DNA of 64,000 nucleotides from Halorubrum amylolyticum (lineage in GTDB: Archaea > Halobacteriota > Halobacteria > Halobacteriales > Haloferacaceae): the NCBI RefSeq assembly GCF_004114995.1, contig NZ_SDJP01000001.1, positions 248,001-312,000 on the forward strand, read 5' to 3'. Below the pieces are notes generated by a model. It did no database searches. It was not told the origin of the DNA and worked only from the letters and a program-made list of their open reading frames with translations. The position numbers were made by a program, and so were the translations under genes. Numbering within the stretch: the stretch's first letter is position 1; the number at the start of each line of letters is the position of its first letter. Positions 52,205 through 60,721 of the stretch are shown one piece after another.

Positions 52205-53007
52205 CAGTCCGCGCTCTCGGCGACCGCCAGCGCCTCCGCCGGGTCGGCCTCCTCGAAGACCACGGCTTCGAGCGCGTCGAGGATGCGCTCGGGGTCGTCG
52301 CGCTGGAAGACGTTCCGCCCGACCGCGAGTCCGGTCGCGCCCGCGCCGATGGCGTTCGCGACGTTCCGGAGGAACGCCGTGTCGTCGCGCATCGTGCCGC
52401 CGGACATCACGACCTTCGTGGGGCCGGCCATCCGGACGGCCTCGCCCATCGCCTCGGCGGAGCCGGGGTACTTCACCTTCACCACGTCGGCGCCGAGCTC
52501 CAGCCCGAGCCGGGCCGCGTACGAGATGGTGTCGGAGCTCGTGTCGTTTTTGACGCCCTGTCCGCGCGGGTACGACCACATGACGACGCCCATGTCGTGC
52601 TCGCGGGCATCCTCCTGGGCCTCGCGGAGCTCCTCGGCCATCTCGATCTCGTGGTTCGAGCCGCCGTAGAGGGTGAAACCGATCGCGTCGGCGCCGAGGT
52701 CGGCGGCGTACTCGGCCGAGCAGTTGACGGGGCTGTCGGGTTCGCCCATCCAGAGGTTCGAGGTGCCGTTCAGCTTCAACAGGAGGTTCACGTCGTCCTC
52801 GTAGTCGGGGTAGTACGCCTCCGCGACCCCCTTCTGTACGGCCAGCGCGGTGACCGCGTCGTGGGTGGCGAGCTCGAACAGCCGCTCCGGATCGGCCGTC
52901 GCCGGATTCGGATCGAAGTCGACCGGGCCGTGTTCGAGCCCGTGGTCGTACGCGAGGATGAGCGACTTGCCGTCCCGCGAGATGGCGTCGTCGGCGTGAG
53001 GAAGCAT
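52204..53007 (-). CDS. fba: Class I fructose-bisphosphate aldolase, archaeal DhnA type
   Basis: 267 aa TIM barrel. ILAYDHGLEHGP (17-28), FTLYGGSNHE, VVMWSYPRGQGVKND, Schiff-base lysine in DVVKVKYPGS (about Lys177), KVVMSGGTMRDD and phosphate loop GLAVGRNVFQR. The DhnA family also includes the aromatic-pathway enzyme ADH synthase; the 4-bp overlap with fbp favours the aldolase/gluconeogenesis reading. A TTTTTTTAC element (minus strand, about 53030-53038) lies 23-31 bp upstream. Divergent from hbd. Confidence 0.92.
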   Translation of the reverse strand: MLPHADDAISRDGKSLILAYDHGLEHGPVDFDPNPATADPERLFELATHDAVTALAVQKGVAEAYYPDYEDDVNLLLKLNGTSNLWMGEPDSPVNCSAEYAADLGADAIGFTLYGGSNHEIEMAEELREAQEDAREHDMGVVMWSYPRGQGVKNDTSSDTISYAARLGLELGADVVKVKYPGSAEAMGEAVRMAGPTKVVMSGGTMRDDTAFLRNVANAIGAGATGLAVGRNVFQRDDPERILDALEAVVFEEADPAEALAVAESAD

Positions 53008-53230
53008 CAGTTCGTACTCCCGTTACATCGGTAAAAAAACGCTATGGTCGTTCGATTCGTTACGTCCGGTTAGAGACCGTATATACAGCCTTCCTCGGCG
53101 GCGCTATCGACCGGTTCACCGATCCCTCAATTACTACTCAAATAGTTAATTCTGCGCGCTCTCGGACGGATCGCGGACCCTCGTCCCCGGAGTCGCAATA
53201 CTTACCATCGCCGCCGCGACAGCGTCCCGC
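53008..53230. promoter_or_regulatory. Divergent fba/hbd promoter region with AT-rich block
   Basis: An AT-rich stretch CAATTACTACTCAAATAGTTAATTC (about 53127-53151 quoted in parts: TTACTACT and AGTTAA) has an imperfect inverted repeat and could be a regulator site. TATATAC near 53083 and AATACTTACC near 53197 are TATA candidates. Confidence 0.4.
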
Positions 53231-54094
53231 ATGCGGGAGCTATCCGACATCGACGTCGTCGGCGTGGTGGGGGCCGGCACGATGGGCAACGGGATCGCAC
53301 AGGTCGCGGCGACCGCCGGCTACGAGGTCGTGATGCGCGACATCGAGCCGGAGTACGTCGAGCGCGGACTCGGGAGTATCGACGACAGCCTCGCTCGGCT
53401 CGACGGGAACGAGCGACTCGACGAGGACCCGGCGGCGATCCGCGACCGGATCGAGGGTACGACCGACCTCGACGCGCTCGCGGCCGCGGACGTGGTCATC
53501 GAGGCCGCCGTCGAGGACCTCGACGTGAAGCGGGAGGTCTTCGCCGACCTCGACGAAGTGACCGACGACGACGTGGCCCTCGCGACCAACACCTCGACGC
53601 TGTCGATCACGAGCATCGCGAGCGCCACGGACCGCGCGGGCGACGTGATCGGGCTCCACTTCATGAATCCGGTTCCGATCATGGACGGCGTGGAGGTCGT
53701 CGTCGGGGAGCGCACCGCGGACGCGGTGGTCGACTTCGCGCACGCGTTCGCGGAGGACCTCGGCAAGGAGACGTGGGAGGCCGACGACAAGCCCGGCTTC
53801 GTCACGAACCGCGTCCTGATGCCGTGGATCAACGAGGGCGTCCGCGCGTACGACGAGGGCGTCGCCGACAGGGAGGACATCGACCGCGGGATGAGGCTCG
53901 GGACGAACGTCCCGATGGGTCCCCTCGAACTCGCCGACCACATCGGGCTCGATGTGGTGTTAGACGCCAGCGAGACGCTCCACGCCGAGCTCGGCGACCG
54001 CTACAAGCCGGCGTACCTCGTGAAACGTAAGGTGGCGGCCGGCGACCTCGGCAAGAAGACGGGTAGGGGGTTCTACGAGTACGACGAGGAGTAG
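53231..54094 (+). CDS. hbd: 3-hydroxyacyl-CoA dehydrogenase (NAD-binding, Hbd type)
   Basis: 287 aa, complete and not fused to a hydratase. Rossmann GAGTMGNGIAQVAATAGY (14-31), VVIEAAVEDLDVKREVFADL, NTSTLSITSIA, GLHFMNPVPIMDGVEVVVG (catalytic His in LHFMNP) and C-terminal PGFVTNRVLMPWINEGVRAYDEG, KTGRGFYEYDEE. Oxidises 3-hydroxyacyl-CoA in beta-oxidation or polyhydroxyalkanoate metabolism. Own promoter, divergent from the fba-fbp operon. Confidence 0.96.
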   Translation: MRELSDIDVVGVVGAGTMGNGIAQVAATAGYEVVMRDIEPEYVERGLGSIDDSLARLDGNERLDEDPAAIRDRIEGTTDLDALAAADVVIEAAVEDLDVKREVFADLDEVTDDDVALATNTSTLSITSIASATDRAGDVIGLHFMNPVPIMDGVEVVVGERTADAVVDFAHAFAEDLGKETWEADDKPGFVTNRVLMPWINEGVRAYDEGVADREDIDRGMRLGTNVPMGPLELADHIGLDVVLDASETLHAELGDRYKPAYLVKRKVAAGDLGKKTGRGFYEYDEE

Positions 54095-54106
54095 CGGCGG
54101 TCCGGG

Positions 54107-54790
54107 TCAGGCGCTCTCGGCGCTCTCAGCGTCCGTGTCGTCGCTCGCGGTCCACCGGCGCGCGCCGGGGAGGAGGCCGACGAGCTTCGTCACGTAGCCG
54201 AACCGGAACAGCCCGAGCTGCGAGAGCGCCCCGAGGACGAACACGGCGAGGAACGCGGGCGCCGTCACGTCGAACAGCAGCGGCTGGACCGTCGTCTGCG
54301 CGGCGGCCGCGTCCAGCGTCGCGGGCGTGATCGACCGCGACGCGAACGCCGCGCCGATGAGGGCCGTGGAGACGACGAGCGTCGTCCGACTCATCACGAA
54401 CCCGAGCAGCGCGCCGACCGCGACGCCGGCCAGCGTGGCGCCGACGAGGAGGAGCGTCCCCTCCATCCCGGCCGCGTCGGCCGCGTACATCGGCCCGACC
54501 GCGAACCGCCCGGCGAAGCCGCCGACGATTCCCCCGATTGCGACGACCGCGAAGGAGAGCCCGGCGTACGCGAGGACCCCGCCCACCGCGGCGCCGAGCG
54601 CGGCGGCTCCGCCGACCAGCACCAGCCCGTCGGCCCCGAGCACCCCCGCGAGGTTCGGCGCGGCGAGGTAGCCCGCACCGGCCCCGACGAGGACCCCGGT
54701 TATCGTGACGGCGTAGACGGAGACCGCGGCCCCGACGAACGCGAGGAGCAGCCCCGCAACGACGAGTCCGGCGGAGAGTGGCGTGATCAT
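54107..54790 (-). CDS. Polytopic membrane protein, 227 aa (TMEM198/DUF4203-like pattern)
   Basis: From MITPLSAGLVVAGLLLAFVGAAVSVYAV; the 26 upstream codons are out of character. Seven or so hydrophobic segments rich in Gly, Ala and Val, spaced by short loops, with GALLGFVMSRTTLVV near the middle and an acidic tail (SDDTDAESAESA). The Gly/Ala-rich pattern recalls DUF4203/TMEM198 membrane proteins, but the match is weak. Convergent with hbd. Confidence 0.6.
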   Translation of the reverse strand: MITPLSAGLVVAGLLLAFVGAAVSVYAVTITGVLVGAGAGYLAAPNLAGVLGADGLVLVGGAAALGAAVGGVLAYAGLSFAVVAIGGIVGGFAGRFAVGPMYAADAAGMEGTLLLVGATLAGVAVGALLGFVMSRTTLVVSTALIGAAFASRSITPATLDAAAAQTTVQPLLFDVTAPAFLAVFVLGALSQLGLFRFGYVTKLVGLLPGARRWTASDDTDAESAESA

Positions 54791-54896
54791 GTCTCCACGT
54801 GAACACCGATCCGACTTAAAAGGTCGCGAGACGAGAACGTCGACACCGGCGGGAAGCCGACTCGACATCCGTCCTCACCGCTCCCGACGCCCGGCC

Positions 54897-55175
54897 TCAC
54901 CGCCCCCGACGGCCCGCCTGCCGGTCGATGTGCCGGGTGTAGCCGCCGACGGCGAGGCCGAACCCCACTACGATCAGTCCGAGCCCGAGCATGCGGGTCG
55001 TCCCCAGCGTCATCAGCGCGAGGATCGCGCCGAAGACGAACGCGAACACGCCGGCGACGACGACGCCGACGTCGAGGAGCGGCGACGGTTGGACGGTCTC
55101 GCAGTGGGGACAGATCCGCGCGTCGCTCGGGATCGGCTCCCGGCAGTCGACGCAGTGGACGCGGTCGCGGGACAC
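54897..55175 (-). CDS. Zinc-ribbon membrane protein, 92 aa
   Basis: MSRDRVHCVDCREPIPSDARICPHCETVQ has a zinc ribbon (Cys8, Cys11, Cys22, Cys25), followed by two transmembrane helices (about 36-58 and 62-82) and an Arg/Lys-rich end. This layout is common in haloarchaea (zinc-ribbon domain plus SHOCT- or DUF-type helices) with no function known. Third small zinc-ribbon protein in the window. Confidence 0.75.
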   Translation of the reverse strand: MSRDRVHCVDCREPIPSDARICPHCETVQPSPLLDVGVVVAGVFAFVFGAILALMTLGTTRMLGLGLIVVGFGLAVGGYTRHIDRQAGRRGR

Positions 55176-55270
55176 GGCCGCCGGTTCGGCCGTCGGGGAC
55201 TTATAAGGTTCAGTCGGCGGCCCCCGTCCGTCGTCAGCCCGGCGCGCCCGTCGTCAGTCCGCGGGGGGCA

Positions 55271-56587
55271 TCAATCCGCCGCGGCCGCGTCCGCGGCGCC
55301 CTCGCCCGCCCCCAGCGTCTCCTCGACCTGCGTCACGACGGTCACGAGCGCGACGACGGCGAGCGCGGCGCCGACCGCGAAGGGAACGACGAAGCCGAAG
55401 CCGACGAGCCAGCCGGACGCCAGCGGCCCGATCGCGACCCCGAAGCCGAACCCCATCGTGAGCACCGACAGCGTCGTTCCGGACTCGCCCTCCCGCGCGA
55501 GGTCGCCCGCGAGCGCCAGCGACGGCGCGAACACGCACGCGACGGCGACGCCCTGCGCCAGCCGGACGAGCGTCATCACCAGCGGGTCGGTGACGACCCC
55601 CTGCAACAGCGTCGTGGGCGCGAGCAGCACGAACCCGGCCAAGAGGAAGGGGCGGCGCCCGATCCGGTCGCTGGCCTGCCCGACCGGCACCTGAAAGAGG
55701 ACGTTCGCGATGGTGACCGCCGCGAACTGGAGGCCGAACCACACCGGCGGCTGGTCGAGCCGGACGTTCACCTGGTTCTGGAGGGTCGCGAACAGCGCGA
55801 TGCAGATCCCCATCGCGACCGTCGCCAGCCCGAGCGCGAACACCGGGTCCAGCAGGCGTCCCTCGCCGCGGACCCGGATCGAGAGGTCGTCGCTCGCCTC
55901 GCTCGACTCGGCGGCGTCGCGGACGAGGAGGAAGACGAGGGCGAAGCTGAGGTACGCGCCGGCGCAGGCCGCCACGAACGCGGCGTCGAACCCGTCGAGG
56001 ACCGGCAGCCCGATCGCGGAGAGGTCGTAGGGGCCGCGCTCGACGACGGCGCCGGCGACGACCGGGCCGAAGCCGAACCCGATCAGCCGAAAGGTGTTGT
56101 ACACGCCGAAGTTGCCGCCGCGGTCGGCGTCGCTCGCGGCGTACTCGTTGACCAGCGCGACCGTCGCCGGGATGATGAGCGCCGCGCCGAACCCCTGCGC
56201 CGCGCGGAGCGCGATCAGCTGCCAGTAGGCATCCGCGACCGTGTACAGTCCGCTGGCGGTCCCCAGAAGGAGGATGCCGGCCAACACGAAGGGCCGTCGC
56301 ACGCCCGTCCGGTCCGAGAGCCGCCCTGTGAGCGGTTGCGAGAGACTGTTGAGGAAGCCGAACAGCGAGAGCACGAGCCCGATGAGCAGCGGCTCGGTCA
56401 GGGTCACCGACGCCGCGCCGACGCCGACCGCCGTCCCGAGGAGCGACTCGATGTCGACTAGGTCGCTCGCGATGTACAGCGGCAGGACGACGATGAGAAA
56501 GGAGTTGCCGGCGGCGCCGACCATCCGAGCGAGCGCGAGCACGATAACTCGGCGGTCGGTGTCGGCGACGCCCGAGAGTAACCCCAT
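55271..56587 (-). CDS. Major facilitator superfamily transporter
   Basis: 438 aa, 12 transmembrane segments in two halves. Motif A-type loops: GRLSDRTGVRRPFVLAG after helix 2 and GQASDRIGRRPFLLAG after helix 8. Loop 6-7 is short and charged. The pattern is that of drug/metabolite exporters in haloarchaea; substrate unknown. C-terminus ends in a Gly/Ala/Asp tail. Monocistronic. Confidence 0.93.
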   Translation of the reverse strand: MGLLSGVADTDRRVIVLALARMVGAAGNSFLIVVLPLYIASDLVDIESLLGTAVGVGAASVTLTEPLLIGLVLSLFGFLNSLSQPLTGRLSDRTGVRRPFVLAGILLLGTASGLYTVADAYWQLIALRAAQGFGAALIIPATVALVNEYAASDADRGGNFGVYNTFRLIGFGFGPVVAGAVVERGPYDLSAIGLPVLDGFDAAFVAACAGAYLSFALVFLLVRDAAESSEASDDLSIRVRGEGRLLDPVFALGLATVAMGICIALFATLQNQVNVRLDQPPVWFGLQFAAVTIANVLFQVPVGQASDRIGRRPFLLAGFVLLAPTTLLQGVVTDPLVMTLVRLAQGVAVACVFAPSLALAGDLAREGESGTTLSVLTMGFGFGVAIGPLASGWLVGFGFVVPFAVGAALAVVALVTVVTQVEETLGAGEGAADAAAAD

Positions 56588-56713
56588 CGGAACGCGGGTT
56601 CGCCCGCGAGCACAAAGGCGTTTGCGAACGGCGGGGATCGATCCGGTTCCGGCGGCGGAACCGGATCCGTACCCGCGGACCGCGTTCCGATTCCGGGACT
56701 GCTCCGCCGCCGG

Positions 56714-56878
56714 CTACGAGGGGCGCTCGACGATCGACTCGATCCGGTCGAGCGCGGCCGACGGCTCCGTGACGATCGTCACCGCGACGGACTCCAGCTC
56801 GCGTTCGAGGTACGCCTCCGTGAGGTCCAGCACGGACGAGTCGTCGTCGACGTGTAACACGTCGATCCGTTCGGACAT
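56714..56878 (-). pseudogene. Truncated response-regulator receiver domain, 54 aa
   Basis: From MSERIDVLHVDDDSSVLDLTEAYLEREL: the first beta strand with the acidic triad DDD (metal-binding in receivers), helix 1, strand 2 (VAVTIVTEPSAALDRI) and then a stop at SIVERPS. The rest of the domain, including the phosphorylated Asp region and the usual sensor-kinase fusion, is missing. The continuation after the stop is not receiver-like in the same frame. Either a decayed gene or a functional micro-protein. Another Met upstream gives an extension unlike the family. Confidence 0.6.
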
Positions 56879-57046
56879 GGCACGGGCTTCAGGCTCTCCC
56901 GATAAACGAATACCGGCTCGGGTATCAGTCGTGAGGACGCGAGTGTTCCCCCCGAAACGCCCCGGTTCCACGACCGCCACGGTACCCGTTTCACTACCGC
57001 CGCGCGTGGCCGGTTCTTAAGGCCGCGCGGCGCGGAGCCTCTGGCG

Positions 57047-58480
57047 ATGGCGGGCGGAACCCTCCCCGGGACCGACGCGGACGACGACGCGGGGAGCGAC
57101 CGCGTCGTGTTCCACGTCGACATGGACTGCTTTTACGCCTCCTGCGAGCGCCTGCGGCGCCCCGAGCTGGCGGGCGAGCCCCTCGTCGTCGGGATGGGCT
57201 ACGAGGCGGGCGAGACGATCGGCGCGGTCGCGACCGCGAGCTACGAGGCCCGCGCGTTCGGCGTCGAGAGCGCGATGCCGATCTCGGAGGCGCTGGAGCT
57301 GCTCCCCCGCCGGGCCGACGCCGACCCCGACGACCCGGACGCGCCCGACCCGGAGGAGGCTGGCCGGTACCTCCCCGTCGACCTCGACTACTACAAGGCG
57401 GCCGCCGGCGACGTGAAGACTGTCCTCCGCGACTGCGCGGACGTGCTCCGCGAGGTGAGCGTCGACGAGGCGTACCTCGACGTGACCGACCGCACCGCGT
57501 GGGACGCCGCCGGCGATCCCGACGGTCCCCCGCCGAGCGCCGCGGCCGGCCCCGCCGAGGTCCGGACGCTGGCGGAGGGGTACGCCCGGCACGTCAAGGA
57601 GCGCATCGAGCGCGAGGCCGGGGTGCCCGCGAGCGTCGGCGTCGCGCCGAACATGTCGACCGCGAAGGTCGCCAGCGACGCGGACAAACCCGACGGGCTC
57701 GTCGTCGTGCCGCCGGGCGAGGTCGAGCCCTTCCTCGCGTCGCTGCCGACCGCCGAGATCCACGGCGTCGGCCCGGTGACGGAGCGGACGCTGGCGGAGA
57801 TGGGGATCGAGACCGCGGGCGACCTCGCCGCCGCCGACCCCGACCGGCTCGGCGAGGCGCTCGGCGACCGCGGCCGGGAGCTGTACCGGCGGGCGCGGGG
57901 CGAGGACGACCGGGAGGTGACGCCCACGGGGCTCCCGAAGAGCCTCTCGCGGGAGTCGTCGCTGTCGGCGACGGCCGACGAGGAGCGCAAGCGCGAGACG
58001 GTGCGCGCGCTGGGCGCCGACGTGGCCCGCCGCGCCCGCGAGCGGGGGTGTCTGTACCGCACCATCGGGATCAAGGCGGTCGAGCCCCCGTACGAGGTGA
58101 ACACCCGCGCTCGGAGCCTCCCCGGCCCCGTCGACGACCCCGACCTCGTGGAGTCGGTGGCGCTGGACCTCCTCGACGAGTTCGCCGACGACCGGGTGCG
58201 AAAGCTCGGGGTGCGCGTCTCGAAGCTCGACTTCGCCGAGAGCGATCAAGCGACGCTCGGCGGGTTCGACGCGGAGACAGGAGGAGGCGCCTCGGAGGAC
58301 GGCGGACGCGACCGCGAGCCGGAACCGCAGTCGGTCGCCTCCGGCGGCGAGGGCGGGAAGCTCACCGACTGGGTAGGGGGCGAATCGGACGCGGCCGACG
58401 GGGACGAGACGGACGAGGCCGGAGACCGGCGGACGGGCGAAACCGCGGACGGGCAGGCATCGCTGGGCGACTGGGGGTGA
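57047..58480 (+). CDS. dinB: DNA polymerase IV (Y family)
   Basis: 477 aa. Catalytic blocks: HVDMDCFYASCERLR (24-38), YLPVDLDYYKAAAGDV, and SVDEAYLDVTD (138-148) with the metal acids. Little-finger domain to about 380. The tail (about 400-477) is acidic and disordered and ends in GQASLGDWG, which looks like a PCNA-interacting (PIP) box of the haloarchaeal QxxLxxW form. An insert PDDPDAPDPEEAGRY (about 95-110) is extra. Translesion synthesis past damaged bases, important in UV-exposed organisms. Confidence 0.94.
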   Translation: MAGGTLPGTDADDDAGSDRVVFHVDMDCFYASCERLRRPELAGEPLVVGMGYEAGETIGAVATASYEARAFGVESAMPISEALELLPRRADADPDDPDAPDPEEAGRYLPVDLDYYKAAAGDVKTVLRDCADVLREVSVDEAYLDVTDRTAWDAAGDPDGPPPSAAAGPAEVRTLAEGYARHVKERIEREAGVPASVGVAPNMSTAKVASDADKPDGLVVVPPGEVEPFLASLPTAEIHGVGPVTERTLAEMGIETAGDLAAADPDRLGEALGDRGRELYRRARGEDDREVTPTGLPKSLSRESSLSATADEERKRETVRALGADVARRARERGCLYRTIGIKAVEPPYEVNTRARSLPGPVDDPDLVESVALDLLDEFADDRVRKLGVRVSKLDFAESDQATLGGFDAETGGGASEDGGRDREPEPQSVASGGEGGKLTDWVGGESDAADGDETDEAGDRRTGETADGQASLGDWG

Positions 58481-58500
58481 GGTTCGTCCGCGGTGCTGCG

Positions 58501-58560
58501 GACGGACCGACGACGACGCGGACGGACCGCCGACGACACGGACGGACCGACGACGACGCC
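58501..58560. repeat. Three 20-bp tandem repeats downstream of dinB
   Basis: GACGGACCGACGACGACGCG and two near-identical units (one or three substitutions) at 58501, 58521 and 58541, between dinB and the next gene. Confidence 0.9.
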
Positions 58561-58605
58561 GCGGGCGGCACCCGGATTTATCTGGCGACTTTGACGATCC
58601 GCGGT

Positions 58606-59061
58606 ATGTCCCTCGCTCGCCGCGTCCTCCTCGGCTCGACCGGAAACGCCCCCGACCGGCGATATCGTCTCCTCGTCCCGCCGCTGCTGTTTCTCGTCGT
58701 CTTCGCCGCCTACGCGCTCGGGATCTTCGAGATCGGCGGCGGCGTCGTGTTCCTCGCGGGACAGGCGGCGCTGGTCGGGGTCGTCGCGGCCGCCGGCCTC
58801 GCCTTCCGTCGGGCGGGGCTGGCGCTCGCGTGGGCGGCCGTCTACGCCGCCCTGCTCGGATACAACGCGGTCCATTACCTGCTCGGGCTCTCTGGGCGGT
58901 CTTGGGAGGGACGGGTCGCCGCCCTGCTGGCGGTCGACGGCCTGGTCTTCGTCGGCGTCGAGGCGTTCGTGCTCGGGACGCTCGCGTGGGTCGCCGGCCG
59001 GGCCGCTGTCCGCGCGGCCGGCCTCCGACGAGCCCTGAGCGGAGACGGCTCCCCCGAGTGA
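58606..59061 (+). CDS. Membrane protein, 151 aa, four transmembrane segments
   Basis: MSLARRVLLGSTGNAPDRRYRLLVPPLLFLVV start; hydrophobic helices at about 22-42, 46-68, 73-92 and 105-130. GC-rich Ala/Val/Leu composition. The longer open frame that overlaps dinB is a shadow; ATTTATC at about 58576-58582 is 24-30 bp before the ATG and supports this start. No family recognised. Confidence 0.65.
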   Translation: MSLARRVLLGSTGNAPDRRYRLLVPPLLFLVVFAAYALGIFEIGGGVVFLAGQAALVGVVAAAGLAFRRAGLALAWAAVYAALLGYNAVHYLLGLSGRSWEGRVAALLAVDGLVFVGVEAFVLGTLAWVAGRAAVRAAGLRRALSGDGSPE

Positions 59062-59095
59062 GGGGGTTTAGGTGCCCGAGCATCGACCCCGACAC

Positions 59096-59653
59096 ATGGA
59101 CGACTCCGCCGACGAACTCGCGTGGGAGACGCTCGACACCGACATCGACTACCGCTGCCCCGGCTTCGACGTGCACCGCGACGAGGTGCGCTTCCCGGAC
59201 GGCGACACCGACGGGTACCACTACGTCGACGAGCCGCCGGCGGTCGTGGTGCTCCCGCTCACCCCCGACGGCGACGCGGTCGTCATCGACGAGTGGCGGC
59301 AGGCGGTCGGCCGGGTCAACCGCGGGCTCCCCGTGGGGTCGGTGGAGCCGGAGGACGCTGACGACCTCGAACGCGCCGCCGCCCGCGAACTCGCCGAGGA
59401 GACCGGGTACGAGGCCGACGCCTTCGAGCGCCTGACGACGGTCGAGCCGACGAACGGGATGGCGAACTCGGTCCACCACCACTTCCTCGCGACCGGCTGC
59501 GAGGCCACCGCCGAGCAGGATCTCGACCACAACGAGTCGATCGCGGTCGAGACGGTGCCGTACGACGACCTGCTCGAAGCCGTCGTCGACGAGGGACTGC
59601 GCGACGGGCGGACCGTGACCGCCGTGCTGTGGTACGAGCTTCTCCACCGGTGA
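59096..59653 (+). CDS. NUDIX hydrolase
   Basis: 185 aa from MDDSADELAWETL. Nudix box: VGSVEPEDADDLERAAARELAEETGYEADAF, with the REL-x-EE-x-G core and spacing kept. VVIDEWRQAVGRVN and TTVEPTNGMANSVHHHFLA frame it. These enzymes hydrolyse nucleoside-diphosphate-linked compounds; ADP-ribose pyrophosphatase is the nearest pattern. Start is 34 bp after the membrane protein stop. Confidence 0.9.
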   Translation: MDDSADELAWETLDTDIDYRCPGFDVHRDEVRFPDGDTDGYHYVDEPPAVVVLPLTPDGDAVVIDEWRQAVGRVNRGLPVGSVEPEDADDLERAAARELAEETGYEADAFERLTTVEPTNGMANSVHHHFLATGCEATAEQDLDHNESIAVETVPYDDLLEAVVDEGLRDGRTVTAVLWYELLHR

Positions 59654-59757
59654 TCCCGGGAACGGGACCGAAGACGACCCCACCGGGCCTACCGCGGAAC
59701 CCGCAAGCGTCGGGGCGCACGAACAGCCATATTACCTGGCGAGTCGTAGGCGCGGCA

Positions 59758-60675
59758 ATGGCAGATCCCTCCAGCGGCGATCCGGGCGGCCGTTCGACCG
59801 CGACCGAGACGGGGAGAGACGGAACGGAGACCGGCGGGTCCGGACCCGGAGAGCGCGGACCCGAGCCCGGAGCGGACGAGACAGGGGCGGACGGGCTCGA
59901 CGGACGCGCCGTCGCTGTCGCGGTCGGGACGGCGGTGCTGCTCGGCGCGCTCGGTCCGCTGATCGCGTTGGCGAGCGGGGTCGGGGTGTTCGCGATCGAC
60001 CTCGCGGTCGGCGGACTCCCGCTCGCCGCCAACGTCGTGCTCACGCTGATCTTCGGCCAGTACGTCGCCTTCGGCGGACTGGCGGTCGCGTACCTGACGT
60101 GGCGGGGGTTCGACCACGCGGGGATCGTCTCCTATCTCGGCGTGCGCCGGCCGAGCCTCAAGGAGATCGGGATCGTGATCGGGAGCTGGGTCGTGATCTT
60201 GATCACGATCATGGTCGTGTCGGTCGTCGTCCAGCTGCTCGGCACCGACACCGCGGCGAACCAGAGCGCGGAACTGGCGCTGGGGAACCCGCAGATCATC
60301 CCGCTTTTCGTCGCCGCGTCGTTCCTCGTGATCGGTCCCTGCGAGGAGATCCTGTACCGCGGGGTGGTGCAGGGACGGCTCCGCGAGGCGCTGCCGGCCG
60401 CCCCGGCGATCCTGATCGCCTCCGCGATCTTCGCGGCCATCCACGTGATGGCGCTGACCGGCGGCGTCTCCGCCCGGCTCACCACCGTCTCGATCCTCTT
60501 CGTCCCGAGCCTCGTCTTCGGCGCGGTGTACGAGTACACCGAGAACCTGGTCGTTCCCGCGCTGCTCCACGGGCTCCACAACGCCGTCATCTTCACGATC
60601 CTGTACGTCACCGTCACCTACGGCGGCGACATCGAGGGGATGGCCGAGGGCGGCGCGCTGCTGTTGCCTTTATAA
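59758..60675 (+). CDS. CPBP family intramembrane metalloprotease
   Basis: 305 aa from MADPSSGDPGGRSTATETGRDG; the frame is open upstream but only this start leads cleanly into the disordered Gly/Thr/Glu N-terminus. Six or more transmembrane segments. Glutamate pair EEILYR (196-201, in CEEILYRGVVQGRLRE), FAAIHVMALTGG and HGLHNAVIF carry the three CPBP (Abi) motifs. Prokaryotic members process peptides or confer bacteriocin immunity; the haloarchaeal role is unknown. Confidence 0.9.
   Translation: MADPSSGDPGGRSTATETGRDGTETGGSGPGERGPEPGADETGADGLDGRAVAVAVGTAVLLGALGPLIALASGVGVFAIDLAVGGLPLAANVVLTLIFGQYVAFGGLAVAYLTWRGFDHAGIVSYLGVRRPSLKEIGIVIGSWVVILITIMVVSVVVQLLGTDTAANQSAELALGNPQIIPLFVAASFLVIGPCEEILYRGVVQGRLREALPAAPAILIASAIFAAIHVMALTGGVSARLTTVSILFVPSLVFGAVYEYTENLVVPALLHGLHNAVIFTILYVTVTYGGDIEGMAEGGALLLPL
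60669..60674 (+). promoter_or_regulatory. TATA box inside the CPBP stop region
   Basis: TTTATA overlaps the CPBP stop (TAA, 60673-60675) and lies 48-53 bp before the next ATG at 60722, a separate promoter for the NucS-like gene. Confidence 0.5.
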
Positions 60676-60721
60676 ACCTCGCGCCGACCGCTTTTCACCC
60701 ATACCGCGGCCACCCGGGGGT

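Noticed and set aside
57017-59683. 888-codon minus-strand ORF opposite dinB
   Set aside because: Antisense shadow; dinB has intact polymerase motifs and normal codon use.
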